A stretch of DNA of 64,000 nucleotides from Chrysoporthe austroafricana (taxonomy: Eukaryota; Ascomycota; Sordariomycetes; Diaporthales; Cryphonectriaceae). The translations under genes and the position numbers were made by a program. The stretch spans positions 744,001 to 808,000 of the forward strand of contig JYIP02000009.1 of assembly GCA_001051155.2 (NCBI GenBank), given 5' to 3'. Numbering within the stretch: the stretch's first letter is position 1; each line of letters begins with the position of its first letter. Under the pieces are notes generated by a model. It saw nothing but the letters and a program-made list of their open reading frames with translations, searched no databases and had not been told where the DNA came from. Below, in pieces: positions 25,801-38,071 of the stretch.

Positions 25801-27044
25801 TATATTATTTCTATTAATCTTATTTTATACTATTATTATAAACTTTATTATAAAACTACCGATAGTACTATTTATAAATATTATATAAGTTTTAGCTAAA
25901 ATACTATTCCTGGATGCATTTTTTATAATTATGGATAAATATTCCAAAGCTATAATTATTATATTAAATAATGCAATATATATTATAGCAAACTAAATAA
26001 CCTTTATCTTACGGATATTTTATATTACTAGCTAAAAAATACTTAAAAGGATTATTTCAAATAGAGATTCGAAATTCTTATCGGAATTCTGGAAATATTT
26101 ATAAAAAGCTATCGGAACGAAACTTGCTTACTTTACTGCTTTGCATTCGCAAACGGATAAGCAGTCTGAAATAAAGAACCGAATAGTTGAAATAGCAATT
26201 TAGCATTTCATAACCGCTTATTCTAATGCAAAATAAACCGAAATAATATTAGCATTATAATTTAATTTGAATAATGCATATAATTAAGCTATAAAATATT
26301 CAGCTAACCAAATGCTATTCGGATTTAATTTATTATCGGGCTAATAGATAAAGGATATAATATTTTTAATAAAGGAAGTTTTTTAGGAAAAAGCTCAATT
26401 TTTCATTATTAAAGCGCAAATAATAGTCAAATTGCAATATAATAAATATTATTATTAAATAGTTTTCGAATTAAATAATTAAATATATATTCGTTTAAGC
26501 TATAAGTATTTATTACTAAATAATTTATTTCTAAAATTTTTATAATAAAAGATAGAATTTTTTCAAATTATTTAAAAAATAAAGAATTTAGTATATAAAT
26601 TAAAATTAATTCCTTATATAAATATTTATTTAGTAATTTCAATAATATAATTAATATTTGCAAACTTTCTTAAAACAGATTTCTATAAATATAACTTTAT
26701 ATATTAAAATTTAATAAATATGCTAAAAGATTTAAATATCGAAAAGTATTTAGAAAACTATTAATATTATAAGCTAGAAAGAATAATTAGCTGCTATAAG
26801 CGAAAATATAAATATAATTTGCGCAGAATTAAATATTTGATAAAATGGATAAATTATTCTAGCTATTATAATATATAAATGCTTTATAATGCCCTGAATG
26901 CGAACGAAATAATATATAATTTCGAACGGAAATGTGAAACTATAGCCGAATTGCAAGAAAGAATAAAGCAAGAACGGCTATTAACGGAAGAAGTTTTTAA
27001 ATTAAGAGATATTATCGTAATTGCCTTACGAAAATAAAGCAGGC
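22880..27044 (+). pseudogene. Gypsy-C pol remnant: protease, RT, RNase H, integrase, chromodomain-like end
   Basis: The protease is seen near 22900 (IYIDISANRYAIIKELL, from a D-T-G-A-N type site). RT is badly eroded. RNase H-like sequence lies around 25040-25480. The integrase is clear: an H2C2-like linker at about 25630-25760, then the core with IISNRDSKFLSEFW and TALHSQTDKQSE (about 26050-26170). A chromodomain-like segment follows (ERIISCYKRKYKYNLRRIKYLIKWINY, about 26780-26860 in shorter pieces), then a coiled-coil tail. Stops fall where Gln codons would be. Divergence from Gypsy-A and Gypsy-B shows a separate family. Confidence 0.72.
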
Positions 27045-27227
27045 TAAAGCGTTACTTACGAATAGAAAGTATATTGGAATAAGCTAATCCATTTATTCTA
27101 AGAAATCAAAAGAACTCGCGATGCAATAAGCGCGCATTAGGGTAAAAGCGATTGCTAAATAAGGCAAATAAATTTCTAGCGAATATAAAAGGCTATTATT
27201 TCGTAAACCGTTAATAAATTTATTTTA

Positions 27228-29660
27228 TTTTCTTTTTCTTACTAGTACGCTTATAATTACTATCCTTATTTATTTATTATAGCTAGCCGTATTATCTTAT
27301 TATTATTACCTTTTATTATATTTTTAAATATTATTTTTGGGTATTAAGCTAGTATTATTATTAATTTCGCTTTATTTTGTTAAGCTTCCGTAAACTTGCA
27401 AAGATTATATTAATAAAGCTATTAATATTATTAAAACCAAAACGCATTATATAATTATCAGATCGTATTTTTCCGTAAATATTTTGCTATAAGACTAAGA
27501 TTAATAAGAAACGGTATGTTTAGCTATATTTAATTTTTATGCAATATCGTATTCTATATTTTAGGAAAAACTTTCTAAAGTTTGCTGAAAAAGCAAGATT
27601 ATATAATACGTTAAGTATATTTATAAAATATTGCTTAAGGACTGCCTTTCTTTAAAAGGATATCGGTAAGCTATATATTTATATAATAGCGAAAGCCGTT
27701 TTTATTATAATATTTATATAACGAAAAACTATTTAAGCAATTTCCTTTGCTGCTAAAAAGCTTATATAATAGCATTTTATCGGGCGCTAATTAATAAGGG
27801 TTATACCGATATAATAAACCGAGAAATCGAATATAATATTTATATCTTTAATATTGAATTAAGCAGCAGCGATATTAATTGGCTATTAATTATTGAAAAA
27901 GCTTAAGAGTTTATTTTACAATATCTTATACTATTATAAATTAACCGTTCTAATTTTATTTACGAAAAATAAGAACTTTATTCAAATATTTTTATTAATA
28001 TGAATGCTATTACGAACGAAAATATAAATAACGGATTAACGGATAATTTTATTAAGGAAGCATTACTTAAATTTATTCCGAATTTACTTACCGTTTATAA
28101 TCTTATTTTTGCCTTATATATCCTATTAATAGCTTATCGCATTTTATTTCCTATTATAATATCGAAAAATAATCGCTTACGAAATAAGTATAGCTATTAC
28201 GTTAAAGATAAAGCTAAATAGATAATATTAAGCGGTTGCAGCAATTTTACTAAAAAGGAAATAAATATTATATATTATATAGCTAATATAACAGAAATCG
28301 TTATAGTTTACAAATATAGTCGTAATATAACTTTCGCTACTTAAAAGAAAATAGCTAAAAATATTAAGCTAGTTTTGGTTAAGCTTAAAGCTTTCAAGCT
28401 TATTATACCAATTACTAATCTAAGCCTATTTATTATAATAGAACGAAACTTTATAATGCTAGCCAAGCATTATCGAATTATAAACGATATTATTAACTTA
28501 ACCGAAAACGATTTATCGAGCATAGCTAGTTTATTAACTATATTAAGCAAAATTCCCCGAACTAGTATTAGTAATACTTTGCTCTTACAAGCTATATTTC
28601 GCGCTATCCTTGCCTTATTTATTAAATATAATTTCAAATTCAAAGCTATTAAGGCCGAAATTGCAATATATTACTGCATGCTAGCTTTCTATATATCCAA
28701 AGAATATATATATTATAATTTTACTTAAGGAAGCAATTTTGGTATTAACCGTTTTTATATTACTAATAGCTTCGTTATTTATAATAATATTAAGTTTGGC
28801 ATTATCGGAATTTACGATAATCGCATTTAATACTTTTTCCTTTTTATTATAAGAGAATATATATACGAATTCGTTATTTGGTTCCGCAATTTTAATTTTA
28901 TTATCTTATCTAACCGGTCGGGCTTATATTTTATTATAAACTAAATCCTTTATTTCGAATACGATTTTAAAGCTATTAAGATTATCTTTATTAAGGATAA
29001 TATAAATTACGATTTTAACGCTACTTTTTAGAAATAAGCTAACGAAAATAAAGATTACCTTAGCGTTACCCAGTCTTTATAATGCTAAAATCGCATAATA
29101 AGCCTTAAATCTTATATTTAAGTATATAAGCTAATTAAAACCTTATAATTTAATATTTATAACTATATCGATTTCTGTAATTATATCGGAAAGGAAGAAT
29201 TATTTATTACGTTTTCTCGTAATTTATTAAATTTTAAAGCTATTATTAAAGCCCGGAAAATTATTCCTAATTAATAAATATAGCTATTATTTATCAATAT
29301 AATATTATTAATAATATATAATGCTACTTTCTTTTAATAATTTATAGATTTAACTATTTATATTAAAAACTAGCTATAATATTGCTATATAACGATTATA
29401 TATAGCTATCGGTTCTATATGCCAATATATCTTATCGTAATTTCATTTTATATTTACTATTATTATACTTATTTAATATTCTATTATTTGAAAGCTATAT
29501 TTTCTATTAATATTTACAAGCAATTTTAATTTTTAATTATATTTATACTAAATATTTCGGCAATAAATATAATTAAGCATTACCGAAATATATTTAGATA
29601 TCGGCTAGCCTTATTATATATAAGTACTATATATATTTATTTATTCTAAGTATAAACCGA
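27228..29660 (+). pseudogene. long degenerate frame of unknown function downstream of Gypsy-C pol
   Basis: One reading frame (codons starting at positions = 1 modulo 3) can be followed for about 800 codons with no frameshift that I can see. It is interrupted almost only by TAA, TAG and TGA codons that could come from Gln or Trp by RIP. Two parts are free of stops: 28000-28221 and 28375-28728. The first holds a strongly hydrophobic, membrane-helix-like stretch (LTVYNLIFALYILLIAY). No gag, pol or transposase motif is visible. It sits between the integrase/chromodomain and the 3' LTR, where an envelope-like or captured gene would lie. I do not recognise it. AT bias makes long apparent frames easier to find, so the coding claim is moderate. 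Confidence 0.4.
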
Positions 29661-29959
29661 TTATAATAAAAGATTAATTCTAAGCTTCTAGTATAAGCAG
29701 GTTTTCTTTTAATTCCCGGTATAAGTATATTTGTTATTCAAGTTCCCGATATAAGTATATTTACCTATTAAAACTCTAATACGAATCGGCTTTATAAAAC
29801 GATTATTATTTCCTATATAATCTCTTTTGTCCAATAATACCGTTATGCTTTTCCTTGCCGTATAACCCAGAGTCTTACCATATCGTATTACTGCTACCCA
29901 AAACGTTTCTGATAATTAGCTTCTTTTGTAAATAAAGGTTATAAGGGGCTAGCAATTAA

Positions 29960-30163
29960 TAGCAAAACTTATAAACGAAGTGAATTCGTAATGGATTTGC
30001 CTGGTAAATCTATAGTAAATCCCTTAATAAATACGCAGTGAATTTACTAAATAAATGCTATACTCTTACCGGAAGGCTTATATAATGCCTTAATAGGCTT
30101 TAGCGTAATTTACTTTCTTAGAAGAACTATGTTTTATAATATATTTCAGTACGTTTACTATCA
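29960..30163 (+). repeat. Gypsy-C 3' LTR
   Basis: 204 bp direct repeat of 19511-19714. Its first base pair reads TA where the other copy has TG, a G-to-A change. A small 28 bp tandem (TTCCCGRTATAAGTATATTT) lies about 200 bp upstream. Confidence 0.85.
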
Positions 30164-31211
30164 GAATCGCTATTATTTATAACCGTATTATAGAATAAGC
30201 CTTTTTTTCTTATAACGAGTTGCTATTATTCTTTAAGTTTGTATAAGAACTATCCCGAACCTTTTTTTGCTAAAAAGTATAATAAGTAATAATTTTAATA
30301 ATAAGCCGTCTAGCTTATATTACCGTAATTAAAGTCTGTTATTTGCTTTAATAAGATATTATTGCTTAGCTAATTGGGTTCCTATTATTTAGTAATATTA
30401 ACCTGTTTTTCCGGAATTAGTTTCTATTTTCATTTCTTCTTCTCTTAATAGCAATTACGGGCAATATATTCTTTCTTGCCGCAATTATAGCAAGTAATTC
30501 CTTTGCATTATTCTCGCATAAAAGCGTCCAGTTTTATAAGTCTAGCATATATCGTACCCGAATAAGCTATATTATTTCGGTTGCCGTATTAGAACTTGCG
30601 CTTTCTAGAATTGGGTTAATACCGAAAGGTATTACTATAATTCTTCTATTATTATTATTTTCGTTTATAAAGTCAATTATTAATACGAACGGCTCTATTA
30701 ATGAACTTATTGAATTTCTCGGGTTAGTTTTCCTTATAGAATTCGTCCTTAGCTTTTTCTTTAAGTCCTATATAATAAGCGTTTATAAAGGGCTTGTTTT
30801 TATAATCGAAATAAGCAATAATTTGTTTAAATTTAGCCGTATAATTTGCTGCCGATCTTATTTGCCGAAATGCTTTCAATTACCGTATTGCAATATATTA
30901 TTCGTCCGGGTTTCCGAAAATCTTAGTAAGGGCTTTTTCGAAATTGGAATAGTATTGAAAAATGCATTTGGTATTTTCGGAACGGAATATATTATTATTA
31001 TTCAAGTAATTACGGAAAATAAGCTTTTATTACTAAAACGCTATCCTTTCGAATCGACTTTTTGCGAAATCGATTTTATTATAAGTAATCCTGAACTGGG
31101 TATTATAATACTTAAAGTAAGCCTTAAGTTAAGTTAAGAAAGCTTGAAAATCCCTGCAAGTGCTTTTATAAAGCCCGGGCTTATTAAGCTTGAAAGCCTT
31201 AACTTGCTAAA
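30164..31211 (-). pseudogene. Gypsy-A gag remnant with zinc knuckle
   Basis: On the minus strand a nucleocapsid knuckle is visible at 30451-30492: C-x2-C-x4-Y-x4-C, with Tyr in place of the usual His (a CAT-to-TAT change). The part between the knuckle and 30164 aligns with the post-gag spacer of Gypsy-B (about 32750-32900), ending in an SDSDS-like stretch. The gag frame is cut at 31211 by the Gypsy-B insertion and resumes at 38677. Confidence 0.7.
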
Positions 31212-31632
31212 TATTATAAACCCACAAACGAAACTAGGGGAAAGACAGACGCCCCACCTACTGGGAGCATCACAAGCAGCACGAATATCAGAACCATGCG
31301 TAGGTTAGGGTTAGATAAGATAAGGATTACCAGCTTACTAGGTAAGCCAGTAAGCCGTATTCACCCGCTCACTAGGTGAGCTAGTAAGCCACGCTTATAA
31401 GACCAAGTATATAGACAGTAAGGAACGCCCTTGAGAAGGACAATTCCAATATTTCCAGTCGTCAATCTAAGTATTAATTGGACCCTACTATTGATAGCTA
31501 TATTGGCTTATGAATATTGCAAAATACAGTAAATTTGTCCTGAAACTCAAGGCTGTACTTGGCATCGCTCTTATTAGCATAAACCCTTTGACCCTATAGT
31601 ATATCTTAGGATTTACTGCAGCGTTCATAACA
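31212..31632 (+). repeat. Gypsy-B 5' LTR
   Basis: 421 bp. It starts TATTATAAAC (TGTTATGAAC in the partner) and ends GTTCATAACA. Differences from 38251-38671 are transitions. It contains a GGTTAGGGTTAGATA stretch and inverted short repeats of a GCTTACTAGGTAAGC type. Confidence 0.93.
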
Positions 31633-31659
31633 TTTTAACGACTCTTATTCAAGACCGGT

Positions 31660-32640
31660 TCAGTATATACCCTTTGAGCAATATTCAGGATACAATAGCG
31701 CCCCAGACCCTATTTTCGTCCAATAACCAGGCCTTCCAGGAAGAGGTCCTAGTCGTCCTTACTAACGAACAATTCCAGCAACAGAACGTAGCTCTATACT
31801 AACAGCTTGAGGAAGTCAAGAACGAAATTATTTGCCTTAACGCCTTCTAGCAGGCTAAGGCTTTCAAGCTCGATAAGCCCGGCCCGTACAAAGGCTCCCG
31901 GGGAGATTTCCAGGCTTTCTTGACGCAATTTAAAGCTTATTTCAAGCATTATGGAGCCCAGTTCAGAACCATTTATAACAAAATCGACTTCGCGGGAAAT
32001 CGCTTTGAAAGAACGGCCTTCCAGTAATAGGAACCAACCTTTCGCGACTATTTGGATAATAGCGAGGAATTTCGCTCGGAAGATACCAAGCGCATCTTCC
32101 AGCGCTACGCCAATTTCGAGTCAGCTCTTACTAAGACTTTTGGAGACCCGGATGAACGACAAATTGCAATACAGCAGCTAGAAGCATTTCGATAGACCGG
32201 TTCGGCCGCAGACTATACGGCAAAATTCCGGCAGATCGTTGCCCATTTCGATTACGAAAACGAACCTTTCATAAACGCCTACTATGCAGGACTCAAAGAA
32301 GAAGTCAAGGACGAACTCTATAAGGAAGATCGACCCGAGGAACTTAGCGAGTTTATTAACAAAGCAGTCCGCATTGATAACCGACTATACGAATAATAGC
32401 AATAATAGCAGAAGAACTATAGTATTATCCTGCGGTATTAGCCAAATACTGGGAAGCGTAAATTCTAGTATAAAGGCAAGAATAGCACGGCTTATTCAGG
32501 CATTATATATGCTAGGCCTATGGAACTAGATACTTTCGTACGTAAATAACGCAAAGGGGTTATTTGTTACAATTGCGGAAAGAAAGGTTATATCGCTCGC
32601 AATTGCCGATAAGAATAAAGGAAGCGAGAATAGAAGCCAA
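31660..32640 (+). pseudogene. Gypsy-B gag remnant
   Basis: The plus-strand frame shows a retrotransposon-gag-type domain (KGSRGDFQAFLTQFKAYF; later DNRLYEQ-like end), followed by a nucleocapsid knuckle at 32565-32606, C-x2-C-x4-Y-x4-C, where Tyr replaces the canonical His. In-frame TAG/TAA codons fall at Gln positions. The same His-to-Tyr change is present in Gypsy-A gag. The product would be non-functional. Confidence 0.8.
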
Positions 32641-35600
32641 TCCCAGAGAAATAGCTTAACGTTGCTTAGTAACAGGAACCCAATTAGCTAAACAAAAATA
32701 TCCAATCAGAATAAGCAGCGGACTTTGATTATAATAGTATCAGCTGGATAGCCTGCTATTAAGATTATTGCTTATTGCACTTTTCAGAAAAGGAAAGTTC
32801 AAGATAGTTCTTATATAAGCCTCGGGGATAGCGGCAATTCGCTATAGGCAAGAAAAGCCCATTTTACGATACTATTATCCAGGATAGCGATTCCGATTGC
32901 TCTAGTAAAAGACTTTTATAGGATAATGAAAATTTAGGAAAATACCTTTTGAACTACTATCTGGAATAATAATGGAGCAATATGGTAGAAAAGGAAATCG
33001 GCATTATAAGACCGGGATCATTAATACTTAGCATTACTTTCAAAAAATCGGCATATCCCGATAAACAGCCGGATAACCTACCAATTCCAGTCCTTAACGA
33101 AGAATTATCAGAAAAAATAGCCTACTATTAGCAAAAGAATTGCCAAGATTGCAAATGGATATCCAAATATACGGAAATCGAGCATATAATTTACGGACTA
33201 ATAATAAGGGAACTCTTCCAAGGCATACTATTCCAGAATAGCGGATGCCTACCCTAGGAAGACGGAAGGATCAGTTATTTATACTCTCGTTATTATGAAC
33301 TTGCCTGGATTAGCTATATTTATTATAATTGCTAGATATATTTCAGCGAGAAAGTCAAACAAGATTGGTTTCCACTTAGGGAATAAGACTAATTAATCTT
33401 CCCCGTTATAGAAGAAAGAGGAAAATTCAGGAAAATCTTATATATCGAAGATAATAATGCATACATTAGGCTATTTGATAATTGCTTACGAATATACATT
33501 AATAGGAAGATTATATGGGGATAATGCTATATAACCGCATGCTTTATATATGCATAAGATAAGGCTAAAGAATAGTATAGGCTGCAGAAAATCGAGAAGA
33601 ATTGGCAGCGAAGCTACGCCTAAGCAAAAAGGCTGGCATAGCAAGCAGCAAAAAGCGCCCAAAATACCCTAAAAAGGAAAGATCGCCTGTAATGGGATAG
33701 CAGCCGATCAGGATTATAAAGTCCCTATATGCCATTACTAAGGAAGACGAAAAGCATATTATTCTGGACGCATATATCAAAAGATAACGATATAATATAT
33801 TATTGGATAGCGGCATATAAGGAAATTTCATTTCGTTCGAAATCGTTAATAGGGAACGAATTCCCTAAACGCAGAAAAAGGATTCCTATAAGCTCAATAC
33901 TGTAGAAAGAAGGTTAGTTACATATAATTAAAGTATAATCGATATAGAAACTGATTACTTACTTATCTCGATCCAAAGCCTTACGATAAATATTGCCTTT
34001 GATATTACAGATATAATATAGTACGAGTTAATCTTAGGAATACTTTGGCTTAAGAAATATAACTTTCGAATTAATTGGATTACTAGCCAGATCTTATAAG
34101 AACAAGCCGTATTTACTGAAAAGGTCGTAATTACTAATAGAGGAAGAAATTTAGTTATTAAGGATAGTATAAGGAAAACGCGTTCAAACAGGCTTATAAG
34201 TACCCCTAAGGCTGAAAGACAAGCTACGATATAGGGAAGGGTTACGAATACCTTGAACCTTCAAACGAAAGTTAGGGACGAACTAAGATTACAAGTAATT
34301 ATTAACCAATAGAAATTTGGCCAAATATAGAACAATATAAGGAAATATAGACTATAGAACCATAAAGAAATATAGCTCTTATAGCACGAATATGCCAGAA
34401 GATAATTCGGTTTAGTATCTAACAAATACCCGAAATTACTAAGAATACAGAAGCCCCAAAAATAAAAGGCTAGCAAGGAAAAATACGCATAACGGTACCT
34501 TATATTCCTACAGATTGCAGAAGACGAAAAAGGACCAATACCGATATTCAAAAACGTACTAAAAGAGTATTACGAATTCAAGAAATTATAGCAAGGAAAA
34601 TTTGATACGGGATTACCAGAGCATGGCCCGTATAATTACGAGATTCCCTTGAAAGAAGGAATATAGCCAAAATTCTTCCCTATTTATGGATTCGACAAAG
34701 CAAAACTCAAAGCGTTTAAGGAATATATTGATAAGAACCTGAAGCGAAGCTATATACGACTATCGCGATTACTAGTAAGATACCCTATCCTATTCGTACT
34801 CAAAAAGAACGGTAAATTATAGCTTTATATAGATTACCGATAGCTTAACGATATTACTATCAAAAATCGATACCCGTTACCGTTAGCAAGCGAAATAAGG
34901 GATCGACTAATTGGAACTAAATGGTTTATTATATTCGACTTTAAGGAAAGATACTATTATATCAAAATTAAGGAAAACGATATCTGGAAGATAGCTTTCA
35001 GAATACGCTATGGATATTTCGAATATATAATTATGCCTTTTGGGCTTATAAATATACTAGTATCTTTCCAGGAAATGATTAATTACGTCCTATACGAATT
35101 TCTAAATACTACTATTATTATTTACTTCGATAATATCTTGATTTTCTCAAAAGACCTCGAAATATACAAGCAGCATATACAAGAAGTATTTCAAATATTG
35201 CAAAATAATAAATTCCTAATCGAACCGAACAAATGCTATTTCTATTAACAAAAAGTCAATTATTTAGGCTATACTATCGAGCCAGGACAGATTAGCATAT
35301 AATAAAATAAAGTCAGAGCAGTACGAGAATAGCTTATTCTAAGGAATATTAAGGATATTAAAGCATTTCTCGGATACGCTAATTTCTACCGATAGTTTAT
35401 CCGAGATTATAGCAGGATTGCATACCCGCTTATAGACTTAATTAAGAAAGACCGAAAGTTCGAATAGATTTCAGAAATACAGAAAGCATTTGACGAGATT
35501 AAAAGACGAATTATATTAGAACCTATTCTTTGCGAAGCGGATCCAGAGAAACCTTTTGAGATTAAAACCGATATATCGGATTACGCATTCGGCAAATAAC

Positions 35601-37360
35601 TAGGCCAGAAAGACGATTAAGGATACCTTAAGATCGTAAGCAACTTTTCAAAGAAATTAAACGGCCTAGAATTTAATTACGGTATTCCCGATAAGGAACT
35701 GATAGCAATTATCAAAGCATTCGAGGAATAGCAGCAATATTTAATCGGAACCAAGTACTAAATTATAATATATTCGGATTATAAGAATCTTATAATATTT
35801 ATAACTATTAAGGTTTTGAATAAATAACAGATCAGATAGGCGGAATTCCTTTCGCAATTCGATTTGAAAATCGTCTATTGCAAAAGATCCGAAAATAGCA
35901 AAGCGGACGCTTTTAGCAAACGATCAGATTATTAAAATTCAGAATTAAGGGAATTCCAAAATATCTTTCGATAAAACGAAAACGGTAGTCTTGTAAACAA
36001 AATAAGAGAATTCAATACAATTATTAGAATCGAGAATTAAGAAAGGAATCCTGAAAATATAACCCCTGAAAAACAAAACGAATATATTAAGACTATATAT
36101 AATGCACTAGCATATAGTTATTAAGGAATCAGAGCTACTTACGAAAGAATCAAGAGATACTGGAACCTACCAGGACTCAGACGAAAAATCGAAAGAATCT
36201 TACGAGAATGCAATAGCTGCAAGAAAAATAAGATTGAATATTACAAGCCCTATAGATTGCTCTAACTATTCCCAGTTCCAGAAGCAATTTGGCAATCTAT
36301 CAGCTAGGACTTTATTACCAAGCTACCCCTTTTACGAGAACCCTTAACTAAAATGCAGTATAATAGCATTCTAGTAATAGTTTGCAAACTGAGCAAATAT
36401 GCTTACTTCCTACTATATAAGGAAAGCAGCATAGCGGAAGAACTCGCATATACGTTTTTCAGAACGGTTATAGCCAATTACGGTATGCCCAAAGAAATCA
36501 TTTCCGATAGAGATAGAAAGTTCATATCAAACTTCTAGACTTTATTTACGAAATTATTCGGAATATAATAAAGAATATCCATAGCATTCTATCCATAAAT
36601 AGACGGATAAACGGAAAGAATTAACCAAATCGTTAAGCAATATTTACGATATTATATCAATTATAAACAGGATAACTAGGTCGACCTCCTACCCCTAATA
36701 CAATTTGCATATAATAGCGCAAATACAAGTACGATAAAGAAGTCGCTATTCTATATACTCTATAATTATAACCCGATAGCCTATTATAACGAAATACCAA
36801 GAGCAAATGCAGAAGCTGCAGAAAGACAAATCAGAAGAATCAAAAAGGTTCAAGAAAAATTCCAGAAAGAACTAAAGTTCATGCAAGAAAGAATAACGAA
36901 ATACGCTAATTCCAAAAGGATTAAAGGACTAATCTTATAGGAAAGGGATAAAATCTACTTTATTCGATAAAAAGAATATATTAAAACAGCAAGACCCTTT
37001 CACTTACTGGACTATAAGAAATTGGGATTATTCAAAATCCTAAGGAAAGTTTCAAATATCAATTTCGAATTTGCATTACCCTATAGAATAAGAATCCATC
37101 CGGTATTCTATATCTCATTCTTAAAACCAATACCCAAAATAGCAAAAATAACCGATATAATACAAGTTGAAAGCAATAAGCCAGAATACGAAGTTGAACG
37201 AATCTTTAAATACCGTAACTTAAGCTATAACCCAGAATACCTTATTAAATGGAAAGGGTACCTAGCAAGCGAAAACTCATAGGAACCCAGGAATAACTTG
37301 CGAAACGCGCTTCAGGCGTTAGCAGACTACTTGGATAAGCAGCAGCGAAGAAAGGCTGGC

Positions 37361-37366
<6 letters not shown>
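32640..37366 (+). pseudogene. Gypsy-B pol remnant: protease, RT, RNase H, integrase, chromodomain
   Basis: Protease site DSG near 33810 (LLDSGIQGNF). RT runs from about 34690 (FPIYGFDKAKLKAF) through RYPLPLASEIRDRL to the catalytic box YFDNILIFS (about 35120-35150), where the second Asp of Y-x-D-D is Asn. RNase H follows (FEIKTDISDYAFG; DKELIAIIKAFEE). Then come integrase (RYWNLPGLRRKI, IISDRDRKFISNF, FYPQIDGQTERINQ) and a C-terminal chromodomain (YEVERIFKYRNL, EYLIKWKGY, about 37190-37260). The frame ends at a TAA (37364-37366) that runs into a poly-A tract. Many TAG/TAA codons at Gln positions show RIP. The chromodomain places it among chromoviruses, which target heterochromatin. Confidence 0.9.
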
Positions 37367-37397
<31 letters not shown>

Positions 37398-37457
37398 ACC
37401 AAACCCAAAACACAACCACACCACCACAAAAACAAAANAAGGAAAACGAAGGTTGAG

Positions 37458-37540
<83 letters not shown>
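37365..37540. other. poly-A runs with an undetermined base
   Basis: A 32 nt run of A (37365-37396) and a 79 nt run (37462-37540) flank a short A/C-rich stretch with an N at 37438. Such long homopolymers are unlikely to be native in an LTR element and are probably an assembly or sequencing artefact at a collapsed join. Confidence 0.7.
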
Positions 37541-37541
<1 letters not shown>

Positions 37542-37564
37542 AACCAGCCAGAAGAACCTACCAG

Positions 37565-38071
37565 TCAGCCAGAAAGACGGTCAGTACCAGAAGAACCGGC
37601 TATATCCCCAGGCCCGGCTTCCAAACTAACGACGGACCAATCGATATCAGAACCAAACTGCTGCAAGGCGGCATCAAAATCAAAGCTTTCAGGAAAGGGA
37701 CTTTCGGGAACTAAGGGTTCCGCGGCTCGGCATTCCACTGCAGCCCTGTACCCTTCCTCCTCGGCCTCCTCGGCCTCCAGTCTTTCCAACTCTTCCAAGT
37801 TAAACAAGTTACGGCGAATAGCGCATATCATCTTTTCGTACTACATACGCTTCTAATAACGAAACCGGAAAACCTTTTTTTCGGCCGCCTCTAGTTCATT
37901 TTCCAATTCTTGATAGCGACGAGCCATTTTGCGCAATTTATCAGGAAAGATGCCCAGCATATCGTAGCGAGAACGGTTAAGTCGTACGCATTCCGAATAA
38001 CGAGAGGAATCTCGTTTAGAGACCTGGCAAACGGAAATTCTACAGCCCTTACAAAAGGAACAGGAAGGCAT
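37565..38071 (-). pseudogene. antisense accessory frame of Gypsy-B: zinc-cluster-like + coiled coil protein
   Basis: A 169-codon minus-strand frame opposite to Gypsy-B pol, lying between pol and the 3' LTR. The start ATG is at 38069-38071 and the TGA or equivalent stop at 37565-37567; two internal stops occur in RY*KRM*YEK. It starts with a Cys-rich block (C at residues 4, 7, 10, 15, 28; Tyr at 25 and 36 where Cys would be expected after G-to-A change). A helical coiled coil follows (LRKMARRYQELENELEAAE), then EELERLEAEEAEEEG and an acidic tail with FDFDAALQQFGSDIDW. The full set of positions would be C-x2-C-x4-C-x9-C-x2-C-x7-C, like a compact fungal Zn2Cys6 cluster. It has the same length and order as the Gypsy-A frame at 16322-16828. 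Function is inferred only. Confidence 0.78.

Larger units (their letters stand above)
19511..30163 (+). mobile_element. Gypsy-C: plus-strand Gypsy element with an extra frame after pol
   Basis: Two direct 204 bp LTRs (19511-19714 and 29960-30163) begin TGGCAAAACC / TAGCAAAACT and end TTTACTATCA, giving the usual TG...CA ends after allowing for RIP. Between them, on the plus strand, come a tandem-repeat leader, a gag-like region, protease, a poorly preserved RT, RNase H, integrase, a chromodomain-like segment, and then more than 2 kb of additional frame. At 10.65 kb it is long for a fungal Gypsy element. No 5 bp target duplication is visible; ATTAA precedes both LTRs. It is the most AT-rich part of the island. 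Confidence 0.75.

Noticed and set aside
22529..26971. Small minus-strand open frames inside Gypsy-C
   Set aside because: They are shadows opposite the plus-strand gag-pol remnant, rich in Leu/Ile/Phe/Ser because of AT composition, and show no motif.
31300..31320. Telomere-like GGTTAGGGTTAG in the Gypsy-B LTR (also at 38340)
   Set aside because: Only about two units, present in both LTRs at the same place and inside the element, so it is LTR sequence and not an internal telomere.
33565..34551. Minus-strand hydrophobic frames inside Gypsy-B
   Set aside because: They lie opposite the protease/RT region, which is clearly coding on the plus strand.
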